Shown here in pieces: positions 21,929 to 23,494 of a DNA stretch of 23,494 bases (position 1 is its first letter; each line of letters opens with the position of its first letter). The notes under the pieces were generated by a model. The model saw nothing but the letters and a program-made list of their open reading frames with translations, was not told the origin of the DNA and did no database searches. A program made the translations under genes and the position numbers. This DNA comes from Clostridium_I sp047718555 (GTDB lineage: Bacteria; Bacillota; Clostridia; Clostridiales; Clostridiaceae): NCBI RefSeq assembly GCF_047718555.1, contig NZ_JBDNRK010000062.1, forward strand, positions 1 through 23,494, in the 5' to 3' direction.

Positions 21929-22399
21929 ATGAATAAAAAAACAAGTATAATGAAAAGAAGAGGATTATCTAGAATTATTACAGCCTGTATTATCGTAGTA
22001 GGTATAGGCAGTTTATTTAGTGGTTGTGGCTCTACTACCGCTAGCAAATCTAATAGTACTAATACTGCTAAAAATACTACTGCACATGCTACAAAAGCTA
22101 ATACTACATCAAATAATACTACCATAACAGGTAATAGCTCAAACAATAGTGGACAAACTAATAGTACTAATTCATCACAACAAAATAATGCTGTAAATAC
22201 TACATCAAATAATACATCTACTAAAAATCAGACATCATCAACAGTGAATAGTAATCCAATTGTATACTATGTAAAAGGTAGTAAAGTATATCATTTAAGT
22301 AAGACAGATACAGCTTTAAAAAATAATAAAAACATATTGAGTACTACATTAAAACAGGCTAAAGCAGCAGGTATGCATCAATCTACTTCAAAAAGCTGA
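21929..22399 (+). CDS. Ser/Thr/Asn-rich lipoprotein with Cys-less C-terminal motif
   Basis: The 156-residue protein has a lipoprotein signal (RIITACIIVVGIGSLFSGC, lipobox Cys33), a low-complexity Ser/Thr/Asn linker (about residues 35-108) and a short C-terminal module: VYYVKGSKVYHLSKTDTALK, then ILSTTLKQAKAAGMHQSTSK. That module follows the pattern of the small domain GKxYHxxxxCxxLK...TLxEAKxxGxxxCxxC found at the end of many Firmicute lipoproteins and nucleases, but every Cys position is occupied by Thr, Gln or Ser. ATG at 21929 has GGGAGTG 5-6 nt upstream. It probably sits on the outer membrane face. The linker suggests recombination-prone or fast-evolving DNA. Confidence 0.75.
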   Translation: MNKKTSIMKRRGLSRIITACIIVVGIGSLFSGCGSTTASKSNSTNTAKNTTAHATKANTTSNNTTITGNSSNNSGQTNSTNSSQQNNAVNTTSNNTSTKNQTSSTVNSNPIVYYVKGSKVYHLSKTDTALKNNKNILSTTLKQAKAAGMHQSTSKS

Positions 22400-22474
22400 T
22401 AGATAATATTCATCTTAATTTAAGGTATAATCTATAGTGTAAAGTTTACCTGTTAAAATTCAATAAAAGTGTTT

Positions 22475-22503
22475 TTTATATTTTGTGTATAATAATATAT
22501 AAT
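22475..22503 (+). promoter_or_regulatory. possible promoter of candidate small RNA 4
   Basis: TTTATA (22475-22480), 17 nt, TATAAT (22498-22503). Another TATAAT at 22488-22493 lacks a good -35. Confidence 0.35.
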
Positions 22504-22509
22504 ATGTAT

Positions 22510-22591
22510 AAGAAATATATTATTATAAAAATTACCCTTTTTAGAAATAAGCCTTATGTTTTGAGATAAACATAAGGTTTATTTATTTTTT
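22510..22591 (+). ncRNA. candidate small RNA 4 (about 80 nt)
   Basis: It ends in a hairpin: AAGCCTTATGTTT (22549-22561) pairs with AAACATAAGGTTT (22568-22580), followed by ATTTATTTTTT. The terminal 28 nt differ from those of candidate 3 at only one or two positions. No coding potential is visible. Confidence 0.3.
22549..22591 (+). terminator. terminator downstream of the lipoprotein
   Basis: 13-bp stem with one wobble and a T-rich tail; second copy of the hairpin at 21804-21842. It is also the nearest terminator for the lipoprotein gene. Confidence 0.7.
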
Positions 22592-22630
22592 GTAAAAATA
22601 TATTTGCATATAATATTAAGTATAATTAAT

Positions 22631-22774
22631 TCTTGAATTGTATTTATTAGTATAGGAACGCTATATTTTAGCATCATCCCTACTATTCCTATACTTACTA
22701 CGTTCCTTAGATACTACTGGACATATATGGTTATAGTCAACTATGCCTCAATACTTACATGTCTTCTTAGGCAT
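22631..22774 (-). pseudogene. decayed phage-type HNH endonuclease, N-terminal part
   Basis: On the minus strand ATG at 22774 reads MPKKTCKY, stop, GIVDYNHICPVVSKERSKY, RNSRDDAKI, stop, RSYTNKYNSR. This follows the start of phage HNH endonucleases (MPKKxCxYPGC...YCxxHxKERxKYxxxRDxxxxxFYxSxxW), with PGC and Cys/His positions damaged and two in-frame stops (TGA near 22750 and TAG near 22661). The HNH catalytic part itself is absent. Such genes usually sit beside terminase genes, so it is another trace of a lost prophage. Confidence 0.5.
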
Positions 22775-22851
22775 ATAATCACTTTCTTTACTTAACTCTT
22801 TGGTATAATTTACCGATTGATATTACATTTGGCTTTTAATATAATAAATTT

Positions 22852-22886
22852 AACAATAGAGAGCCCTTTCACGTTTGTCTATTGTT
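22852..22886. repeat. hairpin of unknown role
   Basis: AACAATAGA (22852-22860) pairs perfectly with TCTATTGTT (22878-22886) around 17 nt. No T run of note follows on either strand. Confidence 0.4.
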
Positions 22887-22911
22887 ATTAAAAAACTATT
22901 AATTTAGTTTT

Positions 22912-22958
22912 ACAGGATTAAAGGACACTAAAACTCCATCTCTTTAATCCTGTTTTTT
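22912..22958 (+). terminator. strong terminator before the IS630 fragment
   Basis: ACAGGATTAAAG (22912-22923) pairs perfectly with CTTTAATCCTGT (22942-22953), followed by six T. No gene is recognised just upstream on the plus strand. Confidence 0.7.
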
Positions 22959-23012
22959 ATTGCCATAGATTCATCATCTTTTACTTTGACTATTCTTGAC
23001 TTTGAGTAATAA

Positions 23013-23417
23013 AAAAATAAGTACAGTAATACTTTAATCAATATATGTTCAGCAAAGCATTCCATTACTTCTATAGAAATGCTTGAGTTTTTAAAGCAAC
23101 TTCTTGAGCAAAACAGTGGTAAGAAGATATTTTTAATATGGGACAATTACAAAATCCATAAAGCAAAAAACATCGAAGAATTTGCACAGCTGCATAACGA
23201 AGAATTGTTTCTAATTAATTTATCAGCATATTCTCCTATGCTAAACCCACAAGAAAACGTATGGAAATGGCTTAGAGATACATGTTTTCAGTGTAAAGCT
23301 CGAGAATCTATTGATAAATTTAAAGAATTTATCGAAAAACTATTTCTTCATTGTAATTCAGATAAAATGCATTTTATTATAAAACCTCTTGTTAATGTCA
23401 AAAGTTACTATAAATAA
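23013..23417 (+). pseudogene. C-terminal fragment of an IS630-family transposase
   Basis: The frame is open from just after a TAA at 23010-23012. From HSITSIEMLEFLKQLLEQNS onward it matches the IS630/Tc1-mariner DDE domain: KKIFLIWDNYKIHKAKNIEE carries the second catalytic Asp, and LSAYSPMLNPQENVWKWLRD carries the final Glu region (Pro-Gln-Glu-Asn-x-x-Trp). The C-terminus (ESIDKFKEFIEKLF...) is complete. The N-terminal HTH and the first Asp are missing; upstream sequence is degraded. An internal ATG at 23079 has no ribosome site. The fragment cannot be active alone. Confidence 0.8.
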
Positions 23418-23429
23418 TTTAATATTGAA

Positions 23430-23460
23430 CTTGGATATCTATAGTGAAACTACATCCAAG
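23430..23460. repeat. hairpin after the IS630 fragment
   Basis: CTTGGAT (23430-23436) pairs with ATCCAAG (23454-23460). It may belong to the right end of the IS630 element, but the window stops before this can be judged. Confidence 0.35.
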
Positions 23461-23494
23461 ATTAAAATTAATAGATACAAATATAGTATTATCA

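Noticed and set aside
22649..22695. A riboswitch-like nested hairpin (AGTATAGGAA pairing with TTCCTATACT, with a competing GGAACG/CGTTCC pairing)
   Set aside because: The same bases read on the minus strand as the KERSKYRNSRDD part of a decayed HNH endonuclease, which explains them better than an RNA switch.
1..23494. CRISPR arrays, rRNA genes, toxin-antitoxin pairs and restriction-modification genes
   Set aside because: No regularly spaced identical repeats, no rRNA-like sequence and no recognisable TA or RM proteins were seen on either strand. The truncated methyltransferase at 14457 is of the small-molecule type.

Overview
The window is AT-rich, low-GC Firmicute DNA. It carries endospore genes (gerW/ytfJ, spoIIM, dacF-type carboxypeptidase, an alpha/beta SASP, a coat-like gene with a sigma-K-type promoter), strong GGAGG ribosome sites and clostridial-type gene order. 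I infer a Clostridium sensu stricto-like anaerobe; the species cannot be fixed from the sequence.

Positions 1-10,900 are a compact conserved core. ytfJ reads right and meets a bidirectional terminator. Everything after it reads left, in three transcription blocks: (a) nudF-spoIIM-small membrane protein-xerD-like recombinase, with an excellent sigma-A promoter (TTGACA-N17-TAGAAT) and ending in a hairpin at 8314-8336; (b) a nucleoside salvage operon deoB-punA2-punA1-pdp, in which phosphorolysis of purine and pyrimidine nucleosides yields (deoxy)ribose-1-phosphate for phosphopentomutase; (c) dacF alone, then scpA-scpB, the kleisin and winged-helix subunits of the SMC condensin. Two residue-level oddities stand out: one of the two purine nucleoside phosphorylases has Asp where the base-binding Asn is expected, and the Xer-like recombinase lacks two of the usual catalytic residues.

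Positions 10,900-16,060 form a transition zone of small genes: two unknown convergent genes sharing a 19-bp hairpin, a repeat-bearing coat-like protein that looks frameshifted before an Arg-rich tail, an unexplained structured intergenic region, a SASP, a DUF421 membrane protein, a truncated methyltransferase, a tiny lipoprotein and a 52-residue orphan protein. After these comes a run of five terminator-like hairpins, two of them preceded by consensus promoters that would make transcripts of 60-75 nt.

Positions 16,065-23,494 are a graveyard of mobile DNA. An IS3-family element (TGA...TCA ends) is split in orfB by a group II intron that has itself lost most of its interior. An IS66 element with recognisable 23-bp inverted repeats has a dead tnpB and tnpC but carries an intact 92-residue passenger gene. 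It abuts a fragment of a phage structural gene. Further right are a Ser/Thr/Asn-rich lipoprotein flanked by two similar promoter-terminator units, a decayed phage HNH endonuclease gene and the C-terminal part of an IS630-type transposase.

The strongest candidates for something undescribed are the short-transcript arrays (15.5-16.1 kb and 21.7-22.6 kb), the structured region at 12.97-13.09 kb, the frameshifted coat gene, the PNP paralogue pair and the IS66 passenger gene.
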